A DNA stretch of 10,895 bases, from the NCBI GenBank assembly GCA_022706625.1, contig JAKJCD010000018.1, forward strand, positions 10,081-20,975, in the 5' to 3' direction. Numbering within the stretch: position 1 is the first letter of the stretch; each line of letters opens with the position of its first letter. Source of the stretch: Bacillota bacterium. GTDB taxonomy: Bacteria > Bacillota > Clostridia > Peptostreptococcales > Anaerovoracaceae. Shown here one piece after another: positions 1-7,181 of this stretch. The position numbers and the translations under genes are program-made. The notes beneath the pieces were generated by a model. The model was given only the letters and a program-made list of their open reading frames with translations. It was not told the DNA's origin and searched no databases.

Positions 1-2
1 TG

Positions 3-137
3 GATCTGTGCGATCGAGTCATGGTGTTTTGTATGGGTAAGATAACAGGAATAGTCAATCCGGACGAGGTGACAAAAGAACAGATCGGACTTCTGATGAC
101 AGACGGGAAGGAGGGATTGGCTCATGACAGGATTTAA
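3..137 (+). CDS. ABC transporter ATP-binding protein, C-terminal end (partial), nucleoside/simple-sugar type
   Basis: The last 44 codons of a gene that begins before the window, read in frame from base 3 to a TAA at 135-137. The peptide starts DLCDRVMVFCMGKITGIVNP, which matches the post-D-loop tail of sugar/nucleoside ABC ATPases (the 'L-SDRI-V-Y-GKI-G' pattern), followed by the acidic 'DEVTKEQIGLLMTDG' tail typical of ATPases paired with BMP lipoproteins, such as NupO/YufO of Bacillus. It would hydrolyse ATP on the cytoplasmic side to drive the importer. Its end overlaps the first permease gene by 14 bases, which implies translational coupling and one operon. The Walker motifs lie outside the window, so the call rests on this tail and on the two permeases that follow. 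Confidence 0.8.
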   Translation, partial: DLCDRVMVFCMGKITGIVNPDEVTKEQIGLLMTDGKEGLAHDRI

Positions 138-1203
138 GATAGTCAAGAGAGAAGACCTTCCTAAAAACCGGGAATGGATAATCCGGACGCTGGCCATATT
201 ATTTTCTGTTATATGTGCGGGACTTGTGATATGGATATTGGGATTTAATCCTTTTAATGTGTTCTCCAGTATGATAACCGGTGCCCTCGGGACCGAAATA
301 CGCCTGCAGCAAACGATTTTAAAAGCGATACCTCTGATTGTGACATCCCTAGGTATTCTGGTGGCGTTTAAGATGAAATTCTGGAATATAGGAGGCGAGG
401 GGCAGATTATAATGGGTGCCCTTGCCGCAGCCTATGTTGCCCTCAATGTGGAGGGGCTTCCCAAGCCTTTGATGCTGCTTCTAATGGCTGCGGCAGCTAT
501 GATCGCCGGCGGCATCTGGGCATTTATCCCGGCCTTTTTCAAGGCAAAAATGGGTGTCAACGAGACAATATTCACTTTGATGCTCAATTATATTGCGATA
601 AAGTTTGTAACCTATTTACAGTACGGACCCTGGAAATCACCTGAATCGCAAGGCTTTCCCAAGGTCGCACCTTTTCCGGCCAACGCTGTCCTTCCCAAAC
701 TTTTCGGCATTCATATCGGCTGGGTCATAGCTCTGTTACTGATAATTCTGATACACATCTTCATTAATCATACGAAAAAAGGATTTGAAATAACAGTGGT
801 GGGCGAGAGTAAAGAAACGGCAAGGTATGCGGGAATGAATATCTCATCGATCATAATAGTTGCCATGCTGCTTTCCGGAGGGCTTTGCGGATTAACAGGG
901 ATGATACAAGCATCAGCGGTGGAAAAGACTTTAGCAGCAAGCTTGTCCGGGGGATACGGATTCACAGCCATTATCACCACATGGCTCGCACAGTTGAATG
1001 CGATAGCGGTACTTTTTGTGTGCATTGCCTTTGCTGTCCTGCTGCAAGGCGGTGCTTATATTCAAATCTCCATGCAGATACCGGCCGCCGTGGCGGATAT
1101 GATGCAGGGCATAATATTATTCTTTGTTCTTGGCAGTGAGTTTTTCCTGCAATATAGAATAAAAATGACTAAGGGAAATACGAAAAACAGGGAGGTGGCA
1201 TAA
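124..1203 (+). CDS. ABC transporter permease, nucleoside-type (NupP/YufP-like, BPD_transp_2 family)
   Basis: A 359-residue integral membrane protein, one of two permease subunits of a BMP-type nucleoside importer. A short charged N-terminus (residues 1-19) precedes a first membrane segment at about 20-40. The family signature NIGGEGQIIMGA is at about 88-99, and a cytoplasmic coupling loop GESKETARYAGMN is at 227-239, the site expected to contact the ATPase. Several hydrophobic segments follow to about residue 343, then a basic tail. Length is normal for the larger permease of the pair. The ATG is supported by AAGGAGG at 108-114, nine bases upstream, even though it lies inside the end of the ATPase gene. 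Its stop abuts the next ATG. Relatives carry purine or pyrimidine nucleosides; the exact substrate cannot be read from the sequence. Confidence 0.9.
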   Translation: MTGFKIVKREDLPKNREWIIRTLAILFSVICAGLVIWILGFNPFNVFSSMITGALGTEIRLQQTILKAIPLIVTSLGILVAFKMKFWNIGGEGQIIMGALAAAYVALNVEGLPKPLMLLLMAAAAMIAGGIWAFIPAFFKAKMGVNETIFTLMLNYIAIKFVTYLQYGPWKSPESQGFPKVAPFPANAVLPKLFGIHIGWVIALLLIILIHIFINHTKKGFEITVVGESKETARYAGMNISSIIIVAMLLSGGLCGLTGMIQASAVEKTLAASLSGGYGFTAIITTWLAQLNAIAVLFVCIAFAVLLQGGAYIQISMQIPAAVADMMQGIILFFVLGSEFFLQYRIKMTKGNTKNREVA

Positions 1204-2130
1204 ATGGAAGGTTTTCTTGCAGCAACCGTTGTAGCCGCTATGCCTCTGCTTTTTGCCACCATCGGGGAGATCATCACGGAAAAAGCGGGACTCCTCAACC
1301 TTGGTGTTGAAGGCCTCATGCTGATGGGAGCGGTCATGGGTTTTGTAACCGGTTATGAAACCGGCAGCCCCTGGATCGGGCTGTTGGGTGCGGTTTTGGC
1401 AGGCGGGGCCGGCGGATTGATCTTCGCTTTCCTCACGGTCACTCTTCGCGCCAATCAGGTAGTGACCGGATTGACTCTTACCATATTCGGGACCGGGTTC
1501 GCCAGCTTCATGGGGAAATCTTACGTCGGGATGGTGGTCCCACAGGCTATAAAAAATTTCTTTGTAAAGATGTCTGTCCCCTTGCTTTCAGACATACCAT
1601 TTGTGGGACCTGTCTTCTTCAGGCAGGATTTATTTGTCTGCTTCGGATACTTTCTGGTGGCTGCTTCAGCGCTGTATTTTTACAGGAGCGCAAGAGGTCT
1701 GAATCTTAAGGCAGTGGGAGAAAATGCAGCCTCTGCCGACGCATCCGGCATAAACATCATGATGTACAAATACATTCACACATGCATCGGGGGAGCCCTT
1801 TGCGGGTTGGGAGGAGCTTATATGTCCCTGGTCATGATGTCCGTCTGGGTAGAGAACGTAGTTTCCGGCAGGGGGTGGATAGCGGTGGCGCTTGTCATAT
1901 TTGCATCCTGGAATCCGATCAAAGCTTTCGTCGGCGCCTTCCTTTTCGGCGGGCTTTCTATCCTGGGCTTTAGGCTTCAGAGCATGGGTATCCATATATC
2001 CCAATATTGGGTCGATATGCTGCCGTATGCGGCAACCATTTTTATCATAATATTAAGCTCGCGAAAGAACAGAAAAGAAAACCAGCCTCCCGCAGGCCTC
2101 GGCAATGCTTATTTTCGAGAAGAAAGATAA
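1204..2130 (+). CDS. ABC transporter permease, nucleoside-type (NupQ/YufQ-like, BPD_transp_2 family)
   Basis: The second, smaller permease (308 residues) of the same importer, which should pair with the preceding permease to form the membrane channel. The family motif NLGVEGLMLMGA is at 32-43, the ATPase-coupling loop VGENAASADASGIN is at 171-184, and GRGWIAVALVIFASW is at about 222-236. All are typical of the NupQ/YufQ branch, and hydrophobic segments run throughout. The start codon follows directly on the upstream stop and is served by GGAGG at 1191-1195, so the two subunits are probably translated in step. The last 20 residues are polar. No clear terminator was found between this gene and the next; a new promoter begins 25 bases downstream. 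A BMP-family binding lipoprotein would be expected upstream of the window. Confidence 0.9.
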   Translation: MEGFLAATVVAAMPLLFATIGEIITEKAGLLNLGVEGLMLMGAVMGFVTGYETGSPWIGLLGAVLAGGAGGLIFAFLTVTLRANQVVTGLTLTIFGTGFASFMGKSYVGMVVPQAIKNFFVKMSVPLLSDIPFVGPVFFRQDLFVCFGYFLVAASALYFYRSARGLNLKAVGENAASADASGINIMMYKYIHTCIGGALCGLGGAYMSLVMMSVWVENVVSGRGWIAVALVIFASWNPIKAFVGAFLFGGLSILGFRLQSMGIHISQYWVDMLPYAATIFIIILSSRKNRKENQPPAGLGNAYFREER

Positions 2131-2155
2131 TAGACCGGCAGAGCGCGGGCTTCCC

Positions 2156-2184
2156 TTGCTTGTTTTCGTGAAGGGGCTTATAAT
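2156..2184 (+). promoter_or_regulatory. Sigma-A promoter for the DJ-1/MFS/PHP operon
   Basis: A -35 box TTGCTT (2156-2161, 3 of 6 consensus bases) and a perfect -10 box TATAAT (2179-2184) are separated by exactly 17 bases. The predicted start is near 2191, a short leader before AAGGAGG at 2198-2204 and the ATG at 2211. It would separate this operon from the transporter operon. The weak -35 suggests modest strength or help from an activator. Confidence 0.6.
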
Positions 2185-2210
2185 TAACGGAGAAGATAAG
2201 GAGGCAGAAT

Positions 2211-2759
2211 ATGAAAGTTTATGTGCATCTTGCAACAGGTTTTGAAGAGATAGAAGCGGTCACGACTGTTGATGTGCTGCGGAGAGCCGGTATCCGGACG
2301 GAAACAGTGTCGATCACGGGAGAAATTCCGGTTACCGGATCCCATGGTATTACAATCGCAGCGGATCTGTTGTACGAGGATGCGAAGTATGAAAGCTGCG
2401 ATATGATCGTATTGCCGGGTGGCATGCCGGGCACTGCCAATCTTGATGCCCACGAAGGTCTGGCGAAGAGGCTGAGAGACTTTGCATCGCAGGGCCGTTG
2501 GATAGCGGCAATTTGTGCCGCACCGATGATATTGGGAGAGGCAGGTCTGCTTTCGGGAAAGAAAGCAGTTATCTATCCCGGTATGGAGGAGCATCTAAAA
2601 GGTGCTTTGATCGGTAAAAAACCGGTTGAAACAGACGGTAAGCTTATTACCTCGAAGGGTCCCGGGACTGCTTTGGCTTTTGCGTTAACGCTGGTGGAAA
2701 TCCTTAAAGGGACCCTGGCAGCGGATGCTTTAAGAAAGTCCATGGTGCTGGATCAATAA
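2211..2759 (+). CDS. DJ-1/PfpI family protein (YajL/ThiJ-like)
   Basis: A 182-residue cytosolic protein of the DJ-1 branch of the DJ-1/PfpI superfamily, spanning the whole family length. The nucleophile-elbow cysteine is Cys102 in AAICAAP (99-105), and the acidic partner in GFEEIEA is Glu15 (equivalent to human DJ-1 Glu18). The conserved VLPGGMPG is at about 67-74, and SKGPGTA (148-154) is the usual C-terminal signature. Family members are linked to oxidative or carbonyl stress, with reported glyoxalase- or deglycase-like activity that is debated, so the reaction here is unknown. A strong Shine-Dalgarno AAGGAGG (2198-2204) sits six bases before the ATG. The gene leads an apparent operon with an MFS transporter 21 bases downstream. 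The family call is secure; the function is not. Confidence 0.92.
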   Translation: MKVYVHLATGFEEIEAVTTVDVLRRAGIRTETVSITGEIPVTGSHGITIAADLLYEDAKYESCDMIVLPGGMPGTANLDAHEGLAKRLRDFASQGRWIAAICAAPMILGEAGLLSGKKAVIYPGMEEHLKGALIGKKPVETDGKLITSKGPGTALAFALTLVEILKGTLAADALRKSMVLDQ

Positions 2760-2780
2760 CCTGGAAGCGAGTTTTGGCTA

Positions 2781-4013
2781 ATGGAACGCTGGAAAATCAA
2801 TTTGTACGCTTTATGGGTCAGCCAGGTTTGTTCTTTGATGAGTTTCGGTTTCGGCATACCTTTTATTCCGTTCTATTTCCAGGAGCTGGGAGTTTTAAAC
2901 TCTGTTCAGCTAAACTACTATGTTGGGTTAGCGGCAACACTCCCCGCAGCGGCAATGGCTGTTGCAGCGCCGGTTTGGGGGATTATATCGGATAGGTTCG
3001 GTCGCAAGATGATGATCCTGAGAGCGATGTTTTTTGCTGCGCTAATACTGGCATCTATGGGTATGGTGCATACCGTATGGCAGTTTATGGTGCTCAGGAT
3101 ATGCCAGGGGATTTTTACAGGTACCAGTACGGCCAGCATGGGGTTCGTTTCCGTGAACACGCCGGAAAACCGCATGTCTTATGCCCTGGGACTAATGACT
3201 TCATCCAACTTCCTCGGCTGGTCCATAGGACCTTTTATAGGAGGTCTGCTGGCGGAAGCAGTGGGTTATCGTCTGTGCTTTAGCCTTGGCGCTATGCTAA
3301 TGAGCATAGGCTTTTTTGTAGTTTTATTCGTTGTTAAGGAAGATAAAAACACTTTTGGTTACCGCATGCGCACCGCAGAGAAACCAAAGAAACGCAGGGC
3401 TTCTGTCTTAACCCCGTTCATTACGACGATAATGATCTGTTTGCTTGTACAAAGGATAGTTCGCTCAGTATTCACACCCTTCCTTGCCCTCTATGTTCAG
3501 GAAAACCTCGGCACAATTTCGGGAGCGGCAAGCTATACCGGCTTTATAAACGGAGCCATCAGTTTTGCTACGGCGGCTGCGGCGCTGACAATTACAAGGT
3601 TGGGAGATAAAAGAGACAAATTGAAGATGGCTATGCATCTGACATTGATGTCAATTCCGGTAATAATGCTGACTCTGTACTCTTCCTCACTGCTTTTTTT
3701 TGCGGTTCTTTTTTCGGCCTTTTATTATCTTGCGGGAGGAGTGGAACCTATACTGTCATCGGCAGCCTCCGAGCATACACCGGCTCATATGCGGGGAGTC
3801 CTGTTCGGGATCATGGGGACTGTAAGCAGTGTCGGTGCAATGGTATCTCCTGTAATGGGAAGCTATGTTTCGGTAAATTTCGGATTGAAAGCGATTTTAG
3901 TGATAATTCCTATCTTTACGGTGATTCAGGTCATATGTACCTATATCGCCATGAAGAAGACCTCCTCGCTTTCTATAGATGAGGAGGTAAAGGAGGGAGA
4001 TTCTGTTTTATGA
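2781..4013 (+). CDS. MFS transporter, drug-efflux (MdtG-like) type
   Basis: A 410-residue cytoplasmic membrane protein with a pattern consistent with 12 transmembrane helices. The MFS motif A, WGIISDRFGRK, is at 66-76 between helices 2 and 3. A glycine/proline-rich segment SNFLGWSIGPFIGG (142-155) in the fifth-helix region resembles the antiporter motif C of drug/H+ exporters. A basic, Lys/Arg-rich central loop (about 187-208) separates the two halves, and a short acidic tail ends the protein. Overall it resembles proton-driven multidrug exporters such as MdtG, but the substrate cannot be inferred. The start has only a weak Shine-Dalgarno (GGAAG at 2763-2767), suggesting dependence on translation of the upstream DJ-1 gene. 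Its stop overlaps the next start in ATGA. Confidence 0.88.
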   Translation: MERWKINLYALWVSQVCSLMSFGFGIPFIPFYFQELGVLNSVQLNYYVGLAATLPAAAMAVAAPVWGIISDRFGRKMMILRAMFFAALILASMGMVHTVWQFMVLRICQGIFTGTSTASMGFVSVNTPENRMSYALGLMTSSNFLGWSIGPFIGGLLAEAVGYRLCFSLGAMLMSIGFFVVLFVVKEDKNTFGYRMRTAEKPKKRRASVLTPFITTIMICLLVQRIVRSVFTPFLALYVQENLGTISGAASYTGFINGAISFATAAAALTITRLGDKRDKLKMAMHLTLMSIPVIMLTLYSSSLLFFAVLFSAFYYLAGGVEPILSSAASEHTPAHMRGVLFGIMGTVSSVGAMVSPVMGSYVSVNFGLKAILVIIPIFTVIQVICTYIAMKKTSSLSIDEEVKEGDSVL

Positions 4014-4873
4014 TAGATATGCATTTACACACATATTATTCTGATGGGACTCTGTCTCCGACTGAACTGGTCAGGCGGGCGGCGGCCAGGGGCGTTAAAA
4101 CTATTGCCCTGACAGACCATGACGGGTTCAACGGAGTGGCGGAAGCATTAAAGGCCGGCGAAGAATATGGTGTTGAGGTGATACCAGGGGTGGAATTATC
4201 TGCAGTCATGCCGGGGGAAGATTTGGGCCCGGCCTCGTCCGGCTGGGCCGGCGAAATCATCAATATGCATATTTTAGGGTATGAAATAGATATATGCAAC
4301 AAAGAACTGAGAAGGGCGGTAATGGAAATACGCAGAAAACGGGAAGAGCGCAACCTGAAACTGCTTTCCGCCCTCAACGGGATCGGATATAAAATACGCA
4401 AGGAGGATCTGTTGCAGAGAAAGGGGCAGGACTATGTGGGAAAGCCTAACTTCGCTTTGGCTCTGATAAAGAGAGGGTACGTAAAATCTGCGAGGGAAGC
4501 AAATACGCCGGGGCTGTTTCTCCGCCATCCCGAAGCAAGAAAGATCCACAGAGAAAAAATCCATGTGCGGGATGCTATTTCTCTCATAAAGCAGGCAGAC
4601 GGATATGCGGTCTTGGCTCATCCTATGAAGGTTAAGTTCCCGGGAGGAGAAGAAAGCAAGAGGTTTTCGCAGCTCGAGCTGCTGCTCGATAAGCTGCAGG
4701 AATGGGGACTTTCCGGTATGGAGTGTTACTACAGCACCCATACCGTTAAGCAGGCTGCCAGGCTGGCGGATGTGGCTGCGAGGAGGAAGCTTATCATCAC
4801 TTCAGGCTCCGACTTTCACGGCCCGGAACTTGACCCGGATCTCGATATAGGCATTACAGGCAAAGAAAAATAA
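4010..4873 (+). CDS. PHP-domain metal-dependent phosphoesterase (YciV/TrpH-like)
   Basis: A 287-residue PHP-domain protein related to the TrpH/YciV family; the E. coli member is the 5'-3' exonuclease RNase AM, and others cleave 3',5'-bisphosphate nucleotides. The metal-binding residues are all visible: His5 and His7 with Asp12 (MHLHTYYSDG), Asp36-His37-Asp38 (TDHD), Glu62 (PGVELSA), His87 (HILGYE), His204 (LAHP), His244, and Asp268/His270 (GSDFHG). The middle of the protein (about 95-180) is the family's inserted helical domain; GKPNFALALI there has Asn147 where, from memory, relatives often have His. The protein overlaps the MFS gene by 4 bases (ATGA), and GGAGG lies 5' in the exporter's end, so translation is coupled. 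The exact substrate is not determined. Confidence 0.88.
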   Translation: MIDMHLHTYYSDGTLSPTELVRRAAARGVKTIALTDHDGFNGVAEALKAGEEYGVEVIPGVELSAVMPGEDLGPASSGWAGEIINMHILGYEIDICNKELRRAVMEIRRKREERNLKLLSALNGIGYKIRKEDLLQRKGQDYVGKPNFALALIKRGYVKSAREANTPGLFLRHPEARKIHREKIHVRDAISLIKQADGYAVLAHPMKVKFPGGEESKRFSQLELLLDKLQEWGLSGMECYYSTHTVKQAARLADVAARRKLIITSGSDFHGPELDPDLDIGITGKEK

Positions 4874-4878
4874 AAAGG

Positions 4879-4907
4879 TTGACAAATTACCAGAGTAATA
4901 ATATTAT
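4879..4907 (+). promoter_or_regulatory. Strong sigma-A promoter for the YdbC/PC4 gene
   Basis: A perfect -35 TTGACA (4879-4884), a 17-base spacer and -10 TATTAT (4902-4907, 5 of 6) lie just past the PHP gene stop. The A+T-rich leader that follows carries AAGGAGG at 4941-4947, seven bases before the ATG at 4955. This is one of the two best sigma-A promoters in the window and suggests high expression independent of the upstream operon. Confidence 0.8.
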
Positions 4908-4954
4908 ATATATGTAAATATATACCATTTATATGATGCTAAGGAGGATCTGAA

Positions 4955-5188
4955 ATGGCTGATGAAAAAGAAAGAGAAGTCACTTTTGAACTGACGGAAC
5001 ATATCGGAGTCTTCGGAAAGGATGCAAAGGGCTGGACGAAGGAGCTCAACCGGGTGGCATGGAACGGCGGACCGGCAAAATACGATATAAGAAGCTGGGA
5101 TGAAGGCCATCACAAGATGGGCAGAGGGATAACCCTTACAAAGCAGGAACTGTTGGATTTGAGAAACCTGTTTGAACAAGTGGATTAA
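4955..5188 (+). CDS. YdbC/PC4-family single-stranded nucleic-acid-binding protein
   Basis: A 77-residue soluble protein matching the bacterial YdbC family, a relative of the eukaryotic coactivator PC4. The key pattern is a beta-rich stretch with GWTKELNRVAWNGGPAKYDI (about 26-45), then RSWD (46-49), then a GITLTKQEL helix start (about 59-67) leading to the C-terminal helix. The Lactococcus lactis homologue binds single-stranded DNA as a dimer, so a role in DNA or RNA transactions is expected, but the cellular process is not known. Length is normal for the family. It is monocistronic: its own strong promoter and Shine-Dalgarno lie upstream and a hairpin lies 44 bases after the stop. Confidence 0.88.
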   Translation: MADEKEREVTFELTEHIGVFGKDAKGWTKELNRVAWNGGPAKYDIRSWDEGHHKMGRGITLTKQELLDLRNLFEQVD

Positions 5189-5231
5189 ATATTATAAAGA
5201 AGTTCAGCCCGAATTAGGAATGCATCGAAAC

Positions 5232-5264
5232 AGAGTCTGCCGCAAAAACAGCGTTGCAGACTCT
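5232..5264. terminator. Hairpin between convergent genes, probable shared terminator
   Basis: A 9-bp perfect inverted repeat, AGAGTCTGC (5232-5240) and GCAGACTCT (5256-5264), can be extended by an inner CGC/GCG pair across a two-base bulge. It lies between the YdbC gene (+, stop 5188) and the ACT gene (-, stop 5295). The tail is only moderately T-rich on either side (TCTATAT on +, GTTTC on -), so termination may be incomplete. Position and stem make a bidirectional terminator the best reading. Confidence 0.6.
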
Positions 5265-5294
5265 TCTATATGAAAACAGACTTTATTGATTAAA

Positions 5295-5675
5295 TTACAA
5301 AAGCAATTCAGAGGCTCTCTTTGGATTGCTGGTCTTTAATACCAAATGCGCCTTCCCGTCGTTAGAGTACCCATACATATATATCACGTCGATTTTTTCT
5401 GCAGCCAGAAGTTTAAGTTTTTCGCTCAGCGCTCCGGGCACGTCGGGAGTAACAATGCAGATCACATCTATGATCTTTACTTTATAGCCGCTTTGCCTCA
5501 AAACCTCCGCAGCCTTGTCAGTATCACTGACTATCATGCGAAGAACGCCATATTCTTCAGTTTCCGCCAGGGAGAGGGCTGATATGTTTATTGCGGCATC
5601 ATGCAGGATTTCAGTAACCTTAACAAGTCTGCCGGCCTCGTTTTGCACAAATACGGAAAGTTGCTTAATTATCAT
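5295..5675 (-). CDS. Double ACT-domain amino-acid-binding protein, PaaK-associated
   Basis: A small cytosolic protein of 126 residues with two ACT domains: about 3-65, with the ligand-loop pattern NEAGRL at 12-17, and about 70-122, with DVPGAL at 78-83. ACT domains bind amino acids and act as sensors. Two-ACT proteins of this type are often found beside phenylacetate-CoA ligase and indolepyruvate ferredoxin oxidoreductase genes in Clostridia and archaea. The frame is open seven codons further upstream (ATG at 5696), but AGGAAGG sits eight bases before the internal ATG at 5675, and that shorter start opens directly into the first ACT strand, so it is preferred. The gene begins 36 bases after the paaK stop, in the same operon. 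It may sense an aromatic amino acid; that is inference. Confidence 0.85.
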   Translation of the reverse strand: MIIKQLSVFVQNEAGRLVKVTEILHDAAINISALSLAETEEYGVLRMIVSDTDKAAEVLRQSGYKVKIIDVICIVTPDVPGALSEKLKLLAAEKIDVIYMYGYSNDGKAHLVLKTSNPKRASELLL

Positions 5676-5711
5676 CTTTCTACCCTTCCTTTTCATTCGG
5701 CAAAGTATGTA

Positions 5712-7010
5712 CTAGATTTGCCGATTGTCGATGACACGCTTAGCCTTGCCTTCGCTTCTTGCGATGGTTTTGCTTTCCACCAGCTTAAGTATAACACTAA
5801 TACCTAAAACACTCTCTATTTTATGCTTGATTTTCTTATTTATTTTTGAAAGCTCGACTAATTCATCGGAGAAATAGGAGTCATCGATCTCCACCTGGAC
5901 TTCCAGAGTATCAAGGCTGCCCTGACGGTCCACCACCAGCTGATAGTGGGGTTTGGCTTCGGGGATTTCAAGCAGAATGCTTTCGACCTGCGTCGGAAAG
6001 ATGTTGACGCCCCGGATGATAAGCATATCATCGGATCTTCCGTATATCTTTGACATGCGTGCATTGGTCCGCCCGCATTCGCAAGGGGCATAGTTTAAGG
6101 ATGACAGGTCCCTGGTACGGTAGCGCAGAAGCGGCATGGCTTCCTTGGTGATAGTGGTGAATACCAACTCCCCGGTTTGCCCCTCGCTCATTGGCTTAAG
6201 GAATGTAGGATCGACGATCTCCGGGACAAAATGATCCTCAGAAATATGCAGCCACTCACCGGCATCGCATCCCACCGATACACCCGGCCCGATGATCTCG
6301 CTGAGGCCGTAAATATCAAATGCTTTGATTTTGAGCCCCTCTTCGATTTTTGCTTTCATCGCCGGAGTCCATGGTTCGGCGCCGAAAATGCCGACTCTCA
6401 GAGGAAGAGCACCGGCATCCGCACCGGATTCCTGTAATGCTTCAAATAAATAAGCAGCATAAGACGGCGTGCATGCAAGCACAGTACTCCCGAAATCCTG
6501 CAGGAGCTGGATCTGCTTTGCCGTGTTGCCGCCGGAAATAGGGACCACAGTTGCTCCAAGATTTTCAGCACCATAATGCAGTCCGAGCCCGCCTGTGAAC
6601 AAGCCGTAACCGAAAGCGATCTGAATAACATCCTCCGCAGTTACTCCGGCTGAAACCAAGGCCCTAGTCACCACTTCAGAGAAAATGTCGATATCCTTGC
6701 GGCTGTAAGCTACTACCGTAGACTTGCCCGTAGTCCCTGTAGAGGCATGGACCCTTACTATCTGACTTTTGGGCATGGCAAATAGTCCAAAGGGGTAATT
6801 GTCTCGGAGATCCTGTTTAGTAGTGAAAGGAAGTTTTGAAAGGTCATCGATGGATTGAATATCTCCGGGCTCTAAATCGAGTTCCTGCATCTTCTTCCGG
6901 TAAAAGGGGACGTTGTGATATACCCGCTTCACCGTGGCATGGAGCCTGGCACTTTGCAGGCTGTGCATTTCATCGCGGCTCATGCTCTCTTTCTTTGGAT
7001 TCCAAATCAT
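5712..7010 (-). CDS. paaK: Phenylacetate-CoA ligase (arylacetate-CoA ligase)
   Basis: A 432-residue adenylate-forming enzyme that joins arylacetates such as phenylacetate to CoA using ATP. Motifs in order: ATP-binding loop ASTGTTGKST (89-98), IYGLSEIIGPG (233-243), hinge-side YRTRDLSSL (297-305), a Cys/Gly patch CECGR (310-314), GRSDDMLIIRGVNIFPTQVE (324-343), and the C-terminal EGKAKRV (420-426), whose Lys422 is the conserved catalytic lysine. Length and motif order are normal for PaaK. AAGGAGG (+ coordinates 7025-7019) supports the start. A double-ACT gene follows. The first promoter found upstream on this strand is the one at 7623, with a Phe-type T-box between, which suggests use in phenylalanine synthesis from phenylacetate rather than aerobic phenylacetate degradation; none of the paa oxidation genes is nearby. 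Confidence 0.93.
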   Translation of the reverse strand: MIWNPKKESMSRDEMHSLQSARLHATVKRVYHNVPFYRKKMQELDLEPGDIQSIDDLSKLPFTTKQDLRDNYPFGLFAMPKSQIVRVHASTGTTGKSTVVAYSRKDIDIFSEVVTRALVSAGVTAEDVIQIAFGYGLFTGGLGLHYGAENLGATVVPISGGNTAKQIQLLQDFGSTVLACTPSYAAYLFEALQESGADAGALPLRVGIFGAEPWTPAMKAKIEEGLKIKAFDIYGLSEIIGPGVSVGCDAGEWLHISEDHFVPEIVDPTFLKPMSEGQTGELVFTTITKEAMPLLRYRTRDLSSLNYAPCECGRTNARMSKIYGRSDDMLIIRGVNIFPTQVESILLEIPEAKPHYQLVVDRQGSLDTLEVQVEIDDSYFSDELVELSKINKKIKHKIESVLGISVILKLVESKTIARSEGKAKRVIDNRQI

Positions 7011-7066
7011 TTTTTTTGCCTCCTTGCTTGTTAAAATCCCGTATTACTGTGTTGTCGCCGGATTTC

Positions 7067-7100
7067 GGATCCTCACGTATGTCCGTATACGCTCCGGTCC
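7067..7100. repeat. Imperfect inverted repeat in the paaK leader, possible small intergenic element
   Basis: The arms are GGATC (7067-7071) with GGTCC (7096-7100, one G-U wobble) and CGTAT (7076-7080) with ATACG (7087-7091). They are separated by a symmetric 4x4 internal loop (CTCA/CTCC) and closed by the six-base loop GTCCGT. Flanking TTT (7063-7065) and AAA (7102-7104) could add pairs beyond a mismatch. It lies between the small + gene and paaK. It lacks a T-run, so it is not an obvious terminator. It may be a short dispersed repeat or an RNA structure in the paaK leader; neither is shown. Confidence 0.4.
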
Positions 7101-7126
7101 AAAACCCGCCTCCGCCGCTGTCAGTA

Positions 7127-7154
7127 ACCAACTTTGCAGTTGGAACATACTATA
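7127..7154 (+). promoter_or_regulatory. Sigma-K-like promoter and overlapping palindrome upstream of the small Cys-rich gene
   Basis: CATACTATA (7146-7154) fits the mother-cell sporulation sigma-K -10 pattern CATAnnnTA, and AC at 7127-7128 stands exactly 17 bases upstream, as the sparse -35 rule asks. Transcription would start near 7161, just before AAAGGAGGT at 7166-7174. No good sigma-A pair is seen here. A 6-bp perfect palindrome, CCAACT (7128-7133) and AGTTGG (7138-7143), occupies the spacer and could be an operator. The sigma-K rule is short, so chance is possible. Confidence 0.4.
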
Positions 7155-7181
7155 AAGAAAAACCTAAAGGAGGTATTCCAT

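Noticed and set aside
2774..2995. Plus-strand frame of 73 codons overlapping the MFS start
   Set aside because: A shifted frame of the exporter gene; the 2781 frame carries motif A and the membrane pattern.
4274..4741. Minus-strand open frame of 155 codons
   Set aside because: It is antisense to the PHP gene, whose metal ligands are conserved throughout; no ribosome binding site or recognisable motif.
5676..5696. Longer start for the ACT protein (ATG at 5696, seven extra residues)
   Set aside because: No ribosome binding site before it, and the added residues are a Lys/Arg-rich translation of the Shine-Dalgarno region that serves the ATG at 5675.
7128..7143. Palindrome CCAACT/AGTTGG considered as a terminator
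   Set aside because: Only 6 bp with no T-run on either strand; kept only as a possible operator within the small-gene promoter.
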